NCBI RefSeq assembly: GCF_038594945.1
Contig: NZ_JBCFYD010000001.1
Coordinates: forward strand, 930,001-994,000
Direction of reading: 5' to 3'
DNA: 64,000 nucleotides
Origin: Fodinibius sp. Rm-B-1B1-1
GTDB taxonomy: Bacteria > Bacteroidota > Rhodothermia > Balneolales > Balneolaceae
In this document: piece by piece, positions 27,922-38,100 of the stretch
Layout: each line of letters starts with the position of its first letter
Position numbering within the stretch: the stretch's first letter is position 1
Made by a program: the position numbers and the translations under genes
Notes under the pieces: model-generated
The model's input: the letters and a program-made list of their open reading frames with translations, nothing else
Database searches by the model: none
Told to the model about the DNA's origin: nothing

Positions 27922-28737
27922 ATGACGACAGGAAAGATACGAAACATACCATTTGTACTGTTATTAGCAGTAAGTGTGGTTTTTATGGGATGTAATAGCG
28001 GGACGAATGCTGATGGAGATACGGGAACGATGGAAGTTTTAATGCATGATGCCCCGGCAGACTACGATGAGGTAAACGTTTTTATAGAAAGCGTTGAAGT
28101 AAATAATAGCGATAATGAAGAGGGATGGGTAGAAGTTAATAGTCCCCAGCAAAGTTATGATTTGTTAGAGCTTACTAATGGGGCCACCGAAGTACTGGGA
28201 TCTGCGGAGCTCCCTGCTGGTACCTATGAACAAATACGACTTATTTTAAGTAGTGACGGTCACAGTGTGGTTATTGACGGTCAGGAGCATGATATGTTTG
28301 TCCCCAGTGGAGAGCAGACTGGCGTAAAGCTTAACGTCAATGCAGAGATAGAGCCAGATATTACCTATACCTTATTGTTGGATTTTGATGCAGCCCGTTC
28401 TGTGGTAGTAAGAGGAAATCAGCAATCTGGTGAAGATTATTTGCTAAAACCGGTAATTAAGGCAACTAATCAAGCGGTAACCGGAAATATTGCAGGAGTG
28501 GTTGAGCCGATTGAAGCGAATCCTTTTGTATATGCTATAGCTGGTGAAGACACGCTTTCGTCAACAAAAGCAGATACATCTAACGGTGAGTTTAAATTAA
28601 TTGGACTTGAGGAAGGTACCTACACGGTATCCGTAGATCCTACCAACGAATCATTTGCCACCGAAAATGTTGAAGACGTTGAAGTAACGGTAGGTGAAAC
28701 AAATGAACTTGGCACGATAACGGTTTCTGAAAATTAA
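27922..28737 (+). CDS. DUF4382 domain lipoprotein
   Basis: A 271-residue lipoprotein from ATG 27922, chosen because AGGTGAT lies 5 bases upstream; a GTG at 27913 is in frame but overlaps that site. The signal ends in SVVFMGC, lipid-Cys at residue 24. Residues 35-180 match DUF4382: GTMEVLMHDAPADYDEVNVF, then VEVNNSDNEEGWVEV, LLELTNGATEVLGSAELPAGTYEQIRL and the strand LLLDFDAARSVVV. The last 80 residues look like a carboxypeptidase-regulatory (beta-sandwich) domain (GEFKLIGLEEGTYTVSVDP). DUF4382 proteins are surface lipoproteins of unknown role. An ECF-type promoter precedes it. Confidence 0.88.
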   Translation: MTTGKIRNIPFVLLLAVSVVFMGCNSGTNADGDTGTMEVLMHDAPADYDEVNVFIESVEVNNSDNEEGWVEVNSPQQSYDLLELTNGATEVLGSAELPAGTYEQIRLILSSDGHSVVIDGQEHDMFVPSGEQTGVKLNVNAEIEPDITYTLLLDFDAARSVVVRGNQQSGEDYLLKPVIKATNQAVTGNIAGVVEPIEANPFVYAIAGEDTLSSTKADTSNGEFKLIGLEEGTYTVSVDPTNESFATENVEDVEVTVGETNELGTITVSEN

Positions 28738-28787
28738 TAGTTATACATGGCAGTTCGTGCTGTGAATATATAATCGCATACTTTTCT

Positions 28788-28823
28788 AGTCCGTTGAGTG
28801 AAATCATTTTCACTCAACGGACT
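28788..28823. terminator. Perfect 16-bp hairpin between DUF4382 gene and the pilin-like genes
   Basis: AGTCCGTTGAGTGAAA (28788-28803) pairs perfectly with TTTCACTCAACGGACT (28808-28823) around the 4-base loop TCAT, 51 bases after the lipoprotein stop. It is followed by ATATATTAAAAG rather than a T run, so termination is likely but not certain; it may also act as an mRNA-end structure. Confidence 0.65.
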
Positions 28824-28919
28824 CTATATATTAAAAGAGAAATATTAGAATGAGTGATAGATTTTTGACGAAGCATTAATTTTTTTTAATGTTAAAAATG
28901 TAAATAGGGATTAGGGCTT

Positions 28920-29462
28920 ATGATAGGTTACGGTGAAGTTTTCCAGACAATTGGAGCAATGGTGATTTTTTCACTAATTCTGCTCAGTGCCACCAGTATG
29001 ATCCAACGAAATACGTACATGCAGGTGGAGGGTGAATTAGAGGAAGAGGTGATAGCGTTAGCTCAAGATGTGATCGAAGAAGCGCGTACTCAGGAATTTG
29101 ATGAAGTGAGTGTTGAGGCAACTGCCCCACCAGCAGATATTCCCGGAAATTTTGCTACGTCATCTGATTTAGGACCCGAAGCAAATGACGATGAGAATAG
29201 TGATAATGATATTAAACGCCATGAATTTGATGACTTTGATGACTATAACGGATGGGAGGATACTATTACAACTGAGCAGGGCGAATTTAACATCAGGGCC
29301 GAAGTATTTTATGTGGATGAAACTGATTTTGATTCTACGGGTACCCAAACCACGTTTAAAAAATTACGAGTGCATATCACCAGTAAATTTTTGAATAGAA
29401 ATAACTCTGGGAATCCTACCAATTATAAGTTGGAATTTATTCGTAATTATTACGCTGATTAG
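28920..29462 (+). CDS. PilV-like membrane-anchored minor-pilin-like protein
   Basis: A 180-residue protein with one N-terminal transmembrane helix (about residues 8-28, FQTIGAMVIFSLILLSATSM) followed by an amphipathic stretch (IALAQDVIEEARTQEFDEVS) and a beta-rich soluble domain. Size, helix position and the downstream neighbours resemble PilV. The prepilin signature Gly-Phe-Thr-Leu-x-Glu at the cleavage site is absent (MIGYGEVFQTIG instead), so processing by a prepilin peptidase is unlikely or noncanonical. Family assignment is inference from architecture. The 12 bases before the next gene hold its AGGTGAT site. Confidence 0.55.
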   Translation: MIGYGEVFQTIGAMVIFSLILLSATSMIQRNTYMQVEGELEEEVIALAQDVIEEARTQEFDEVSVEATAPPADIPGNFATSSDLGPEANDDENSDNDIKRHEFDDFDDYNGWEDTITTEQGEFNIRAEVFYVDETDFDSTGTQTTFKKLRVHITSKFLNRNNSGNPTNYKLEFIRNYYAD

Positions 29463-29474
29463 CGAGGTGATATT

Positions 29475-30107
29475 ATGAACATGGGATTAATTACCAGTTA
29501 TATTATCGGTGGTATCTTGTTGATTGGGATTCTTGCGCTAAATATGTCCGTCTCACAGAGTTCTACCGCATTAACGTTGACCCAAACAACTCGTGAAAAA
29601 GCCAAGGGGGTCCAGGAGATATTGACCCATGACATTCAAAAAATGGGATATAATAAGGGGGGGAAGACAGCGACTATTTTGGAAGTTGCTGAAAGCGATA
29701 AAATTCAGTTTCAAAGTAATATTGATGATACGGATGCCAATCCCAATAGTGATGTAGAGCGTATAACCTGGGAATTTACAGATACCTCGTTAGATAATGG
29801 CAATCCTAATACGTTTGTGTTGATGCGTACGGTAGAACACCTCGACACTGGTGATATTGAGCAAACGCCCATACGGTTGGGAGTGGCCAATTTTGAAATA
29901 AGATATTTTGATGAATATGGTAAAAAGATAAGCGAATATATGGCCACGCCGTTGTCATCATCAGAAAGGTCTGATGTGCGTCAGCTATATATAAAATTAG
30001 AACTGCAGAGCTCAGGAAAGGTTTATCAAAATACCAGCGGCAATGGAAGGTATGTGCGTACAATATGGGAGAAGCGATTTTCACCGCCAAATTTAGAAAA
30101 CATTTAA
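29475..30107 (+). CDS. PilW-like membrane-anchored minor-pilin-like protein
   Basis: A 210-residue protein with an N-terminal helix (about residues 5-28, LITSYIIGGILLIGILALNM), then TTREKAKGVQEILTHDIQKMGYN, a typical pseudopilin helical extension, and a beta-rich domain. The segment ANFEIRYFDEYGKKISEYMA and the later VRQLYIKLELQSSGK resemble the C-terminal strand pattern of PilW/PulJ proteins. A canonical prepilin cleavage motif is not present. Strong Shine-Dalgarno (GAGGTGAT, 29463-29470 region) precedes ATG 29475. It sits between the PilV-like and PilX-like genes, the order found in type IV pilus minor-pilin operons. Assignment by architecture only. Confidence 0.55.
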   Translation: MNMGLITSYIIGGILLIGILALNMSVSQSSTALTLTQTTREKAKGVQEILTHDIQKMGYNKGGKTATILEVAESDKIQFQSNIDDTDANPNSDVERITWEFTDTSLDNGNPNTFVLMRTVEHLDTGDIEQTPIRLGVANFEIRYFDEYGKKISEYMATPLSSSERSDVRQLYIKLELQSSGKVYQNTSGNGRYVRTIWEKRFSPPNLENI

Positions 30108-30125
30108 TTCATAAAAGGTATTGTT

Positions 30126-31265
30126 ATGGGTAGAGCAATGTTAATTATTTGTGCCGGGCTGTTGGTTTCGTTCGGAATTGTAGCAATAGGAACATCAGGA
30201 CAGGGTAAACTTTTGACCCAAAAAACGGTTGAGTATGCCCAAAAAACGCAAGCGCTAAATGCATCACATACTGCTATTCAAATAGTTATGCAGGAAATTA
30301 ATGACAAGGGCATCGAAAATATGGACCAGCAGTATGTGGATGATAAAAATAGTAACAATTCGTGGACATCATCCAAGGTCAATGATGCAGATATTGTGTT
30401 TTCAATAGAGTTTTTGAATAGCGACTGGGAAACTAATCCCTATTTCGAAGAGGATAGAGTGCGCTTGGTTTCCCAGGCTACTTATGATGACAAGTATCAG
30501 GCCAACGTAGAAAGTGTGTACGAAGTAGCGCCCTTTAGTAACTTGGTGCCAAAGTTTAAATCATCGCTTTCTATTGCTACGGATAACTTTACAATTAGCA
30601 CTGATGGAAGTGCCAGTTTAAGTGGGAATTCGCCATCGGCTTGTGAGGATGGTGATCAGAGTAAGCCAGCTATTTCAGTGCTGAATGAAAACCTGGAAGA
30701 TAATGTCCAATCAGAAACGAATGATATTGATATAGAAGGTGATCCCAAGGTGGCTACAGACAATGATTTATCATATGAGCCAACGGATGAACTTATTGAA
30801 AGATTAGCAAATACAGATGGTGTGCAAAAACTATCTGGCAATACAGATGATACGCTTGGCACCGCAGATAATCCTGGAGTATTTTTTGTAGAAGATGGTA
30901 CTCTGAAACTTACTGGTAAGCAAAAGGAAGGCTATGGGATTTTGGTAATACGAGATAATGGGAATATGGAATACGAGGGGGACGATGGGGCAACACTGGA
31001 AGTTGCCGGTAATTTTGAATGGAATGGACTTGTTGTTTTTGAAAATGCGTACAATTTCGATGGAAATGGAACGCCAACAATTAATGGTTCGGTATTGGTA
31101 GGTCATACTGATAGTGACGATACTATTAATATAGATTTAAATGGGAATATTCATATGCAGTATGATTGTCAAGCAGAGACTTATGCAAAGATGGCAGCGG
31201 CAGGTGCTGTTAAGCAGAATAAGTATACCCGTGTGGTTACTCTTGAGGAAACATCAATGAAGTAA
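30126..31265 (+). CDS. PilX-like protein with DUF7305-like beta-helical C-terminus
   Basis: A 379-residue protein. The N-terminal helix (about residues 3-22, RAMLIICAGLLVSFGIVAIG) continues into QKTVEYAQKTQALNASHTAIQIVMQEIND, the layout of PilX-type pilus-assembly proteins, in which a membrane anchor is followed by an amphipathic helix. The last 130 residues carry GYGILVIRDNGNMEYEGD, EVAGNFEWNGLVVFENAYNF and TPTINGSVLVG, which repeat hydrophobic-Gly-Asn strands as in DUF7305-like domains at the end of PilX-type proteins. No prepilin motif. AAAGG precedes the ATG. Third gene of the set; 20 bases after it lies the convergent kinase. Confidence 0.6.
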   Translation: MGRAMLIICAGLLVSFGIVAIGTSGQGKLLTQKTVEYAQKTQALNASHTAIQIVMQEINDKGIENMDQQYVDDKNSNNSWTSSKVNDADIVFSIEFLNSDWETNPYFEEDRVRLVSQATYDDKYQANVESVYEVAPFSNLVPKFKSSLSIATDNFTISTDGSASLSGNSPSACEDGDQSKPAISVLNENLEDNVQSETNDIDIEGDPKVATDNDLSYEPTDELIERLANTDGVQKLSGNTDDTLGTADNPGVFFVEDGTLKLTGKQKEGYGILVIRDNGNMEYEGDDGATLEVAGNFEWNGLVVFENAYNFDGNGTPTINGSVLVGHTDSDDTINIDLNGNIHMQYDCQAETYAKMAAAGAVKQNKYTRVVTLEETSMK

Positions 31266-31285
31266 TGTAATGGGAGCTTGGTTCA

Positions 31286-34200
31286 TTACATTAAATGGGA
31301 GCTACCAATACCTTTGGGCTCAGATTTTTGAAAGGACAGGCTGAACTTTGTACCATTACTCAGAGAATTATAAGCGTAGTCTGCATCTAACTGTTGAGCA
31401 AGGGTATCAATCAATTTAAGTCCTAAGGTTTTATTTGTCATCATTGTATTAAAATTAGATGGCAATCCTTTCCCATTATCTTTTACTGTTACTATAACTT
31501 CTTGGCTTTTTTCACGGACAGAGACCGTCATTTTACCATCATCTCCTTCCTCAAAAGCATGTTTTAAGATATTGGTAATAACCTCGTTAATAATTAAAGA
31601 GCAAGGGATGGCTTGATTAATATTCAGGTCAACAGATTGCAGGTTATAATCTACCGTAAGGTCGAAATCCGTTTGGAATGTGTTAGATATTTCACTGACC
31701 AATTTTTGAATATTTTCATCAAAGTTAAGCCTTGAAAAGCTTTCTGACTGATATAATAGTTCATGAATAGAGCCCATGGTTTGAATACGGGCAACGCTAT
31801 CGAATAATTGTTCGCTAAATTTTTTATTTTCTGTCTCGTATGCTTGGAGCTGTATCATGCCCGAAATAACTGCTAAATTGTTTTTAACACGGTGGTGAAT
31901 TTCAAGCAGCAAGGTTTCTTTTTCTTTGAGCGATTCACGAAGTTCATTTTCATGTTTCTTTTGCTCAGTTATATCCCTGCCCACACAGACCCAATAGTGT
32001 GTTTGGTTTGGTCCCTTTACGGGAGTCATTGAAATTCGAACCCAGAACTCTTCACCACTTTTTTTGTAGTTAATCAATTCTGCTTCGTAAGACTCCCAAC
32101 GGTCCATATGTTGTACCAGTTTGTTTTGTTCCTCTGTGCTTGTTTTAGGACCAGTTAATATTTTGAGTGTTTTTCCCTTTGCTTGGTCTTTGGGATAGCC
32201 AGTCATATTTGCAAAAGCATCGTTTACATACAGAATTTCACGGCCTGGCAAGTCACTTGGTTGTGCCTCAAGAATGGCAATTGATTCTTTTGTGCTGGCA
32301 ACAGCTGATTCAAACAATTGAAGCCATTTTTGCTCTTCACGTTGCTGGGTTACATCCTGCATGGCCCCGATAACTCGAATAGCATTATTATTTTTATCTG
32401 AGACAACAAATGCACGGTCGTAAATATGTTTATACGTTCCATCGGCTGCTTCAAAGCGGTATTTTAACTGAAGACGTTCGGTGCCATTTTCAATAGCTTT
32501 CTCAAGAGTATCTAATACCTGTTGGCGATCATCAGGATGCAATTTATCACGCCACCATTGCCCAATTTCTTCCACCTCTTGTTTTTCGTAGCCAAACATG
32601 GCATAAATATTCTGATTGTATTCAATGGTGTCTTTGTCAAGGTCCAAGTCCCAGATTGTGTCGCTGGTAGCTTTTGAAACAATTTCGTACCGTTCTACAC
32701 TTTCACTAAGTTCACGCTGACGTTCAATTTGTTCGGTAACATCTTTTTGTATGGCAATAAATCCATCGCAATCACCATTGTTATCAAAAATGGGGTCAAG
32801 CGTTAGGTCAAACCAATATTTATCACCCGTTTTGGAATAATTGAGAACGACTTCTTGTAGTGGTTTTTTGTTTTTAAATGCCTTAGAAATACGGCTTAGG
32901 GTTTGCTCCTGGTTCTCTGGCCCTGTAAGAATATTTCCTGGTGATTTACCAATAACTTCATCAAAATGATAACCGGTCATTTTTTCAAAGGCATCGTTCA
33001 CCCAAGTTATTCGTTCATTGGGATCTGTCATAAAGATGACATCTGTAGTTTTTGAGGCTACTAAAGCTAACTCCTCCAGTTTCTCTTCATATTTTTTCCG
33101 CTCCGTAATATCCTGAAGTGATCCAATCATACGAATAGCATTACCACTATGATCTCGGATAACAAATCCACGTTCAAAAACCGTGGCATACGAGCCGTCA
33201 TTTTTTTTGAACCGGTACTCCTGTTCCCATTTCGATCGATCAGAGCTTAAAAAATTGTTTAAGCTTTCCTGTGTTTTTTGAAGGTCATCGGGATGGACAT
33301 GATCTGCCCAGTCTTTGATCGAATAGGCATCTTCATTGATGTCTAAGATAAATTTTTCGTGGAAGCTGTCGTCCCATTCAAAAGTATCTTTTTTAATATC
33401 CCAGTCATAAACGACATCATCAGTAGCCTTGGTCACATATTCATACAGCTCAAGGCTGTCCTGTAACTTCTGTTTTCGTTCAATTTTTTCCGTAACATCA
33501 CGAGAGTTGGCCACAAATCCTTCTACCGCGGGATTATCGAACATACTTGTGTAGGTTGTCTCTACCCAGCGCCACTCCCCGTCAGCATTTTTAAACCGGT
33601 AGGGGGCAACTTCAACGCGATCATTTTTATCAAGATTTTTAACATGTTCTTGTATACGTGCCCTGTCATCTGGATGGACAAACTGGTAGGCGTTTACTCC
33701 AATATAGTCTTCGGGATGCATACCTAAGACATTTACATAGGTTTGCGATAAGTAAGTAAAGTTTGCCTCTCGATCAAGGATGGCAATGAGGTCACCTCCA
33801 TTTTGGACCAGAGACTTAAACCGTTGTTCGCTGAGGGCAAGCTGCCTTTCTGTTTTAAGACGATCTGTCACATCATCAGCAACAACTATTCGGGCTTCTT
33901 GACCCTTAAAAGTTATAAAAGTGCTTTTAATGTTTACTTTAATTCGGGCGCCATTTTTTTTCTGATGAGTGTGTACGCCACTTTCAAAAATACCTTTGGT
34001 TTGTAGTGACTTTTCAAGCGTTTCTTCTAAGTCAGGAATTTCTTCTTTGGGGCGTATATCCCTGATAGTCATTGATAAAAATTCTTTTCGGCTATATCCA
34101 TAATGATCAATAGCCCGCCGGTTGACATCCAAAATATTGAGTGTCTTAATATCGTATACGAATTTAGGTTGAGGGCTTAACTCAAAAAGATCGCGATATT

Positions 34201-34624
34201 GTTTTTCAGATTCCCGAAGTGATTTATTAATACGATTTCGTTCAATGCTATACGAAATGCTTTTTGAGAGCAGAAAAGAATTCAGTTCATCTTTAAGGAG
34301 GTAATCGGCGACCCCCATACTTAATGTTTTTAAACTAAACTCCTTATTCTCGTATCCAGTTAAAACGATAACGGGTATATCGCCTGAAAGGCTAACAATA
34401 TCACGTACCAGCGTTTCACCACTTGCATCCGGCAGGGTAAGATCAAGCAGAATAATATCATAGGAGGTGTCATTTTGGATAGATTCTTTAGCCTCAGCAA
34501 AGGTAGAGACACGATCAATTTCAGTACCCGATGATTCTTCCATCAGGTATTCCTGGATAAGGACAAAATCCCCTTTGTTATCCTCAATGACTAAGATTTT
34601 AGTACCTTTATCCAATGGAGCCAT
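31286..34624 (-). CDS. Hybrid sensor histidine kinase, REC-PAS(6)-HisKA_2-HATPase
   Basis: A 1112-residue cytoplasmic protein without membrane segments. Residues 1-130 form a receiver (TKILVIEDNKGDFVLIQEYL, phospho-Asp in IILLDLTLPDASG). Six PAS/PAC units follow, each closed by a signature such as DVTDRLKTERQ, DVTEKIERKQ, DITERKKYEEK, DVTEQIERQR, DVTQQREEQ and DITEQKKHENEL. The kinase core is of HisKA_2/HWE type: LLEIHHRVKNNLAVISGMIQ, with an HATPase domain containing NEVITNILKHAF and DNGKGLPSNF. It should sense several ligands or redox/light cues and pass phosphate to a partner; the single-domain regulator gene lies 12 bases upstream on the same strand. Signals unknown. Confidence 0.92.
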   Translation of the reverse strand: MAPLDKGTKILVIEDNKGDFVLIQEYLMEESSGTEIDRVSTFAEAKESIQNDTSYDIILLDLTLPDASGETLVRDIVSLSGDIPVIVLTGYENKEFSLKTLSMGVADYLLKDELNSFLLSKSISYSIERNRINKSLRESEKQYRDLFELSPQPKFVYDIKTLNILDVNRRAIDHYGYSRKEFLSMTIRDIRPKEEIPDLEETLEKSLQTKGIFESGVHTHQKKNGARIKVNIKSTFITFKGQEARIVVADDVTDRLKTERQLALSEQRFKSLVQNGGDLIAILDREANFTYLSQTYVNVLGMHPEDYIGVNAYQFVHPDDRARIQEHVKNLDKNDRVEVAPYRFKNADGEWRWVETTYTSMFDNPAVEGFVANSRDVTEKIERKQKLQDSLELYEYVTKATDDVVYDWDIKKDTFEWDDSFHEKFILDINEDAYSIKDWADHVHPDDLQKTQESLNNFLSSDRSKWEQEYRFKKNDGSYATVFERGFVIRDHSGNAIRMIGSLQDITERKKYEEKLEELALVASKTTDVIFMTDPNERITWVNDAFEKMTGYHFDEVIGKSPGNILTGPENQEQTLSRISKAFKNKKPLQEVVLNYSKTGDKYWFDLTLDPIFDNNGDCDGFIAIQKDVTEQIERQRELSESVERYEIVSKATSDTIWDLDLDKDTIEYNQNIYAMFGYEKQEVEEIGQWWRDKLHPDDRQQVLDTLEKAIENGTERLQLKYRFEAADGTYKHIYDRAFVVSDKNNNAIRVIGAMQDVTQQREEQKWLQLFESAVASTKESIAILEAQPSDLPGREILYVNDAFANMTGYPKDQAKGKTLKILTGPKTSTEEQNKLVQHMDRWESYEAELINYKKSGEEFWVRISMTPVKGPNQTHYWVCVGRDITEQKKHENELRESLKEKETLLLEIHHRVKNNLAVISGMIQLQAYETENKKFSEQLFDSVARIQTMGSIHELLYQSESFSRLNFDENIQKLVSEISNTFQTDFDLTVDYNLQSVDLNINQAIPCSLIINEVITNILKHAFEEGDDGKMTVSVREKSQEVIVTVKDNGKGLPSNFNTMMTNKTLGLKLIDTLAQQLDADYAYNSLSNGTKFSLSFQKSEPKGIGSSHLM

Positions 34625-34636
34625 AATTAAACGAAG

Positions 34637-35071
34637 TTACTTAACTTTTGGAGGAAGTTGTACAATGGAAATCCAAAAATCTTCAATAGTTGATATTACT
34701 TCTATAAAATTATCAACATCAACCGGCTTGGTGATATAGCAATTGCTGTGGTTATCATATGCTTTTTCGATATCAACTTGATCGGAAGAAGTGGTAAGCA
34801 TGATAACCGGAATTTGTTTAAGCTCATCACTTTCTTTGATGTGTTTTAGTACTTCATGACCATTAACCTTTGGAAGATTAATATCCAGTAATATTAAGTC
34901 TGGCTGTTCAGCATTTTCGTAGCCCTCGTTTTGTTCTAAATATTGAATAGCCTCCCAACCATCTCTTACAATAGAAATTGAGTTGGCAATTTTACCTTCT
35001 TCCAGCGCTTCGGTTGTGAGAACAATATCACCTTCGTTGTCTTCGACTAATAATATATGTATGGGGTTCAT
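34637..35071 (-). CDS. Single-domain (Rcp1-like) response regulator
   Basis: A 144-residue receiver with no output domain: IHILLVEDNEGDIVLTTEAL at the start, phospho-Asp in PDLILLDINLPKVNGHEVL, the Thr/Ser in IPVIMLTTSSDQ and the Lys in YITKPVDVDNFIEV. Rcp1-like receivers of this form work with bacteriophytochrome-type kinases. The gene is flanked by two large REC-PAS kinases, 12 bases from the downstream one and 66 bases from the upstream one, all on minus, so it is the probable shared phospho-acceptor. No DNA-binding domain; a relay or allosteric role is inferred. Confidence 0.92.
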   Translation of the reverse strand: MNPIHILLVEDNEGDIVLTTEALEEGKIANSISIVRDGWEAIQYLEQNEGYENAEQPDLILLDINLPKVNGHEVLKHIKESDELKQIPVIMLTTSSDQVDIEKAYDNHSNCYITKPVDVDNFIEVISTIEDFWISIVQLPPKVK

Positions 35072-35137
35072 AGAAATAGCACTTAATAATTAATCCGGGA
35101 AATTATGCTCATCACTCTTTTGATAGTTTTTAGCAAG

Positions 35138-38100
35138 TTAGTATTTGCGAATGGTAAAGTAAAAAGTACTGCCTTCACCTTCTTTAGAATCTACCCATAT
35201 TTCCCCACCGTGTTTTTCTACAATTTTTCGGGATATGGCCAATCCAATGCCTGTTCCTGCATATTCTTCCTGGGTATGGAGGCGTTGGAAAATAGTAAAG
35301 ATTTTATCTTGAAACTCTTTTTTAATGCCAATACCGTTGTCGGTTATTGAAAATTTCCAATAGTTGTTGTGTTCTTCGCACGAGATATGGACCTCTGGAG
35401 TGGTATCTTCTTTAGTATACTTTATGGCATTGTTAAGTAGATTTTGGAAAACTTGCTGAATAGGAGTTTGAGCTGCTTCGATGGTGGGTAAGTCATCACA
35501 GTGTATGATAGCACTTTTTTCTTGTAAGCGAGTGTGTTCTAATTTTTTGATTTCGTCAATCAGCTTATTGAGATTTACTTCCTGCTTTTTGTGATCATTT
35601 TGGTCAATACGGGAGTAATTAAGCAAATCTAAAATAATACGTCTCATGCGTTGAGACCCATCTACGGCAAAGTCAATATACTGTTGTGCTGTATCATCAA
35701 GTTTATGGGCATATTTCTTCTCGAGACGTTTTAAGAAGCTTGATACCATGCGAAGAGGTTCTTGCAGATCGTGAGAAGCTACGTATGCAAATTGCTCCAG
35801 CTCCTTATTAGCGGCGGCCAGTTCTTCGGCATGATCTTCTAACTCTTGGTTGAGTTGTAGGAGTCGTGCATGCGATTTTTTTTGTTCCGTAATATCTCTG
35901 AAATATACCGATAAGCCTGTTTCGGAAGGGTAGGCATTTACCTCGAACCATTTGTCGAGCGGTGGGTAATGTTCCTCAAATTGAACGGTAACTTGTTCTG
36001 TTAGTGCTTTATGATATTTTGGGTAAAAATCGAGGGTTATCGCATCATCATAAATCTCCCATAGGTTTTCACCCAATATTTGTTCACGAGGCATTTCTAA
36101 AAGTTCTTCTGCCTTATTATTCCAGTAGGTTACAACCCAATTCTCATCGAGAGCAAAAAAGGCATCATCAATGCGTTCCAGTATTTGTATTTTTTCCCGT
36201 TCCGCCTCTTTTTCAGCGGTTACATCAACAACAGTCGAAATCATCAGGTTTTGATCAGGCAGGGGAATATTTTTACTGTTAACGATCCGCTGGTCACCAT
36301 TCTGTGTTGTGATTTTGATGTTAGACCACTGCATTCGTTCTGGATCACCACTTTGAATATCAGTGAGTATCTGATCCTTTATTTGCTCTCGGTATTCTCC
36401 GTCCGGATATACTTTTTCAAAGAACGTATCCTTGTCATTTAAAACCTTCTCAGGCCAGCCGTATATTTTGCTAAACTGTGGGTTCATCAAAACTTTTTTT
36501 CCATTATCAATTTGGTTAACGGCGATACCGATAGGAAGGTTATTAAGGGTAGTTTCAATAAATTCGTTGCGTCGTTCAAGCTCCAGCTCCGAAGTCTTTC
36601 GGTCATGGATATCCTGGTAGCTGCCATAGATACGTACACATTCTCCGTCTATAAACTCTGGTTGTCCAATACTGCGAACCCATCGTTTATTACCTGTAGC
36701 GGTTTTGACCAAGAGCTCGAGATCGAAAGCAATACCCTCGTTAATGGCTTTGTCGATAGATTTTTGAATACGCTTCCGGCTGTTGGGCTCATAGAATTTA
36801 ATAGCTTTTTCGAGGGTTGGATTATAATCTGGTTTAACCTCTAAAATTTCGCGGGTCATTTCCGACCAGAATACTTGTTTAGACTTATCTTTGGTTAGGT
36901 CAATCTCCCAGCTGCCAACGCGGGCCAACCGATTTGTTTGATTAAGGAGTAGCTCCAGTTCTTTTTTCTCGGTGATATCTTGCACTGTACCTTCAAGCGA
37001 AATAGGGGTACCATCGGAAGCAGTTTCAATTGTCCCCATCACCTCTACCCATTTATACGATTTGCCAGGTAGCAATATGCGGTGTTGAAAATTTAGGGGC
37101 TGATGATTAGTTAATGTTTTTTCATTTTCTTTGATGAAAGCATCCCTGTCATTGGGATGCATATGTGTAAGAATAACATCCATATCAATGGGTTGATTCG
37201 GGTTGATCTCCCATATATCATAGGCTTGTTTAGACCAGTAGACCTCATCTGTTTGTAGGTCAAGCTTCCAATAGCCAAGTTTGGCAATATTTTGGGCAGC
37301 CTTCAGTTTCTTGTTGGTTTCTTTGATCTTCTTTTCGTATTCCTTTTGGTCAGTGATGTCAGTTAAAGAACCTACAATGGCTACGGTTTCTCCGCCTTCT
37401 ACAATTGGAGCCTCGTTGACAAGAACCCAGATGATGTCTCCATCCTTTTTCTGAAGCTGGAGTTCAAATGGTGGTTGTGTTTGACCTGTGTAGATAGCCT
37501 GTTGTGTATATTCGAATCCCTTTTTATTAATAGGATGATCGGTAGCAAACTCCGTCCATTTCTGTTTGGCTTCTTCGGGGGGGTATCCTAAAAAATCTTT
37601 TGACTGTGGACTTACATAGCTAAGCACGTGATTTGTATCATGGCGATAGAACATATTGGTGCTGTGTTCAACAACATCGCGAAGCTTTCTTTCTACTTCT
37701 TTACGCGCAGTAATATCTTGCGTGCTCCCATAAATACGAACACAAGTTCCATTGCGGAATTCAGGTTCGCCAACGGCGCGAACCCAGCGTTCATTCCCAC
37801 CTGCCGTTATTATCTTGAGCTCAACATCAAAGGGGGTACCGGTTTCTATTGCTTGTTCTATAGCGTTAGTTATTTTTCGCCGATGGTCATCTTCCTTATA
37901 GAAGTCAAGAGCCGTCTCTAAATCAAGTTCAAAATTTTGATCAACTTCATGCAGGCTTTTAACAGCATCCGACCAGAAGAGATTATCGTGGATTAGGTCA
38001 AGTTCCCAATGACCAATATCAGCAATTTCATATGCTTTATCGCGTTGAAACTCGGTTTGTTTTTCTTTTGAAATATCAACCATTAATCCACGCAACTGGC

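Noticed and set aside
28920-28960. Cleavable prepilin signal in the PilV-like protein
   Set aside because: MIGYGEVFQTIG lacks Glu at the fifth position after a Gly, and the helix is not preceded by a basic leader.
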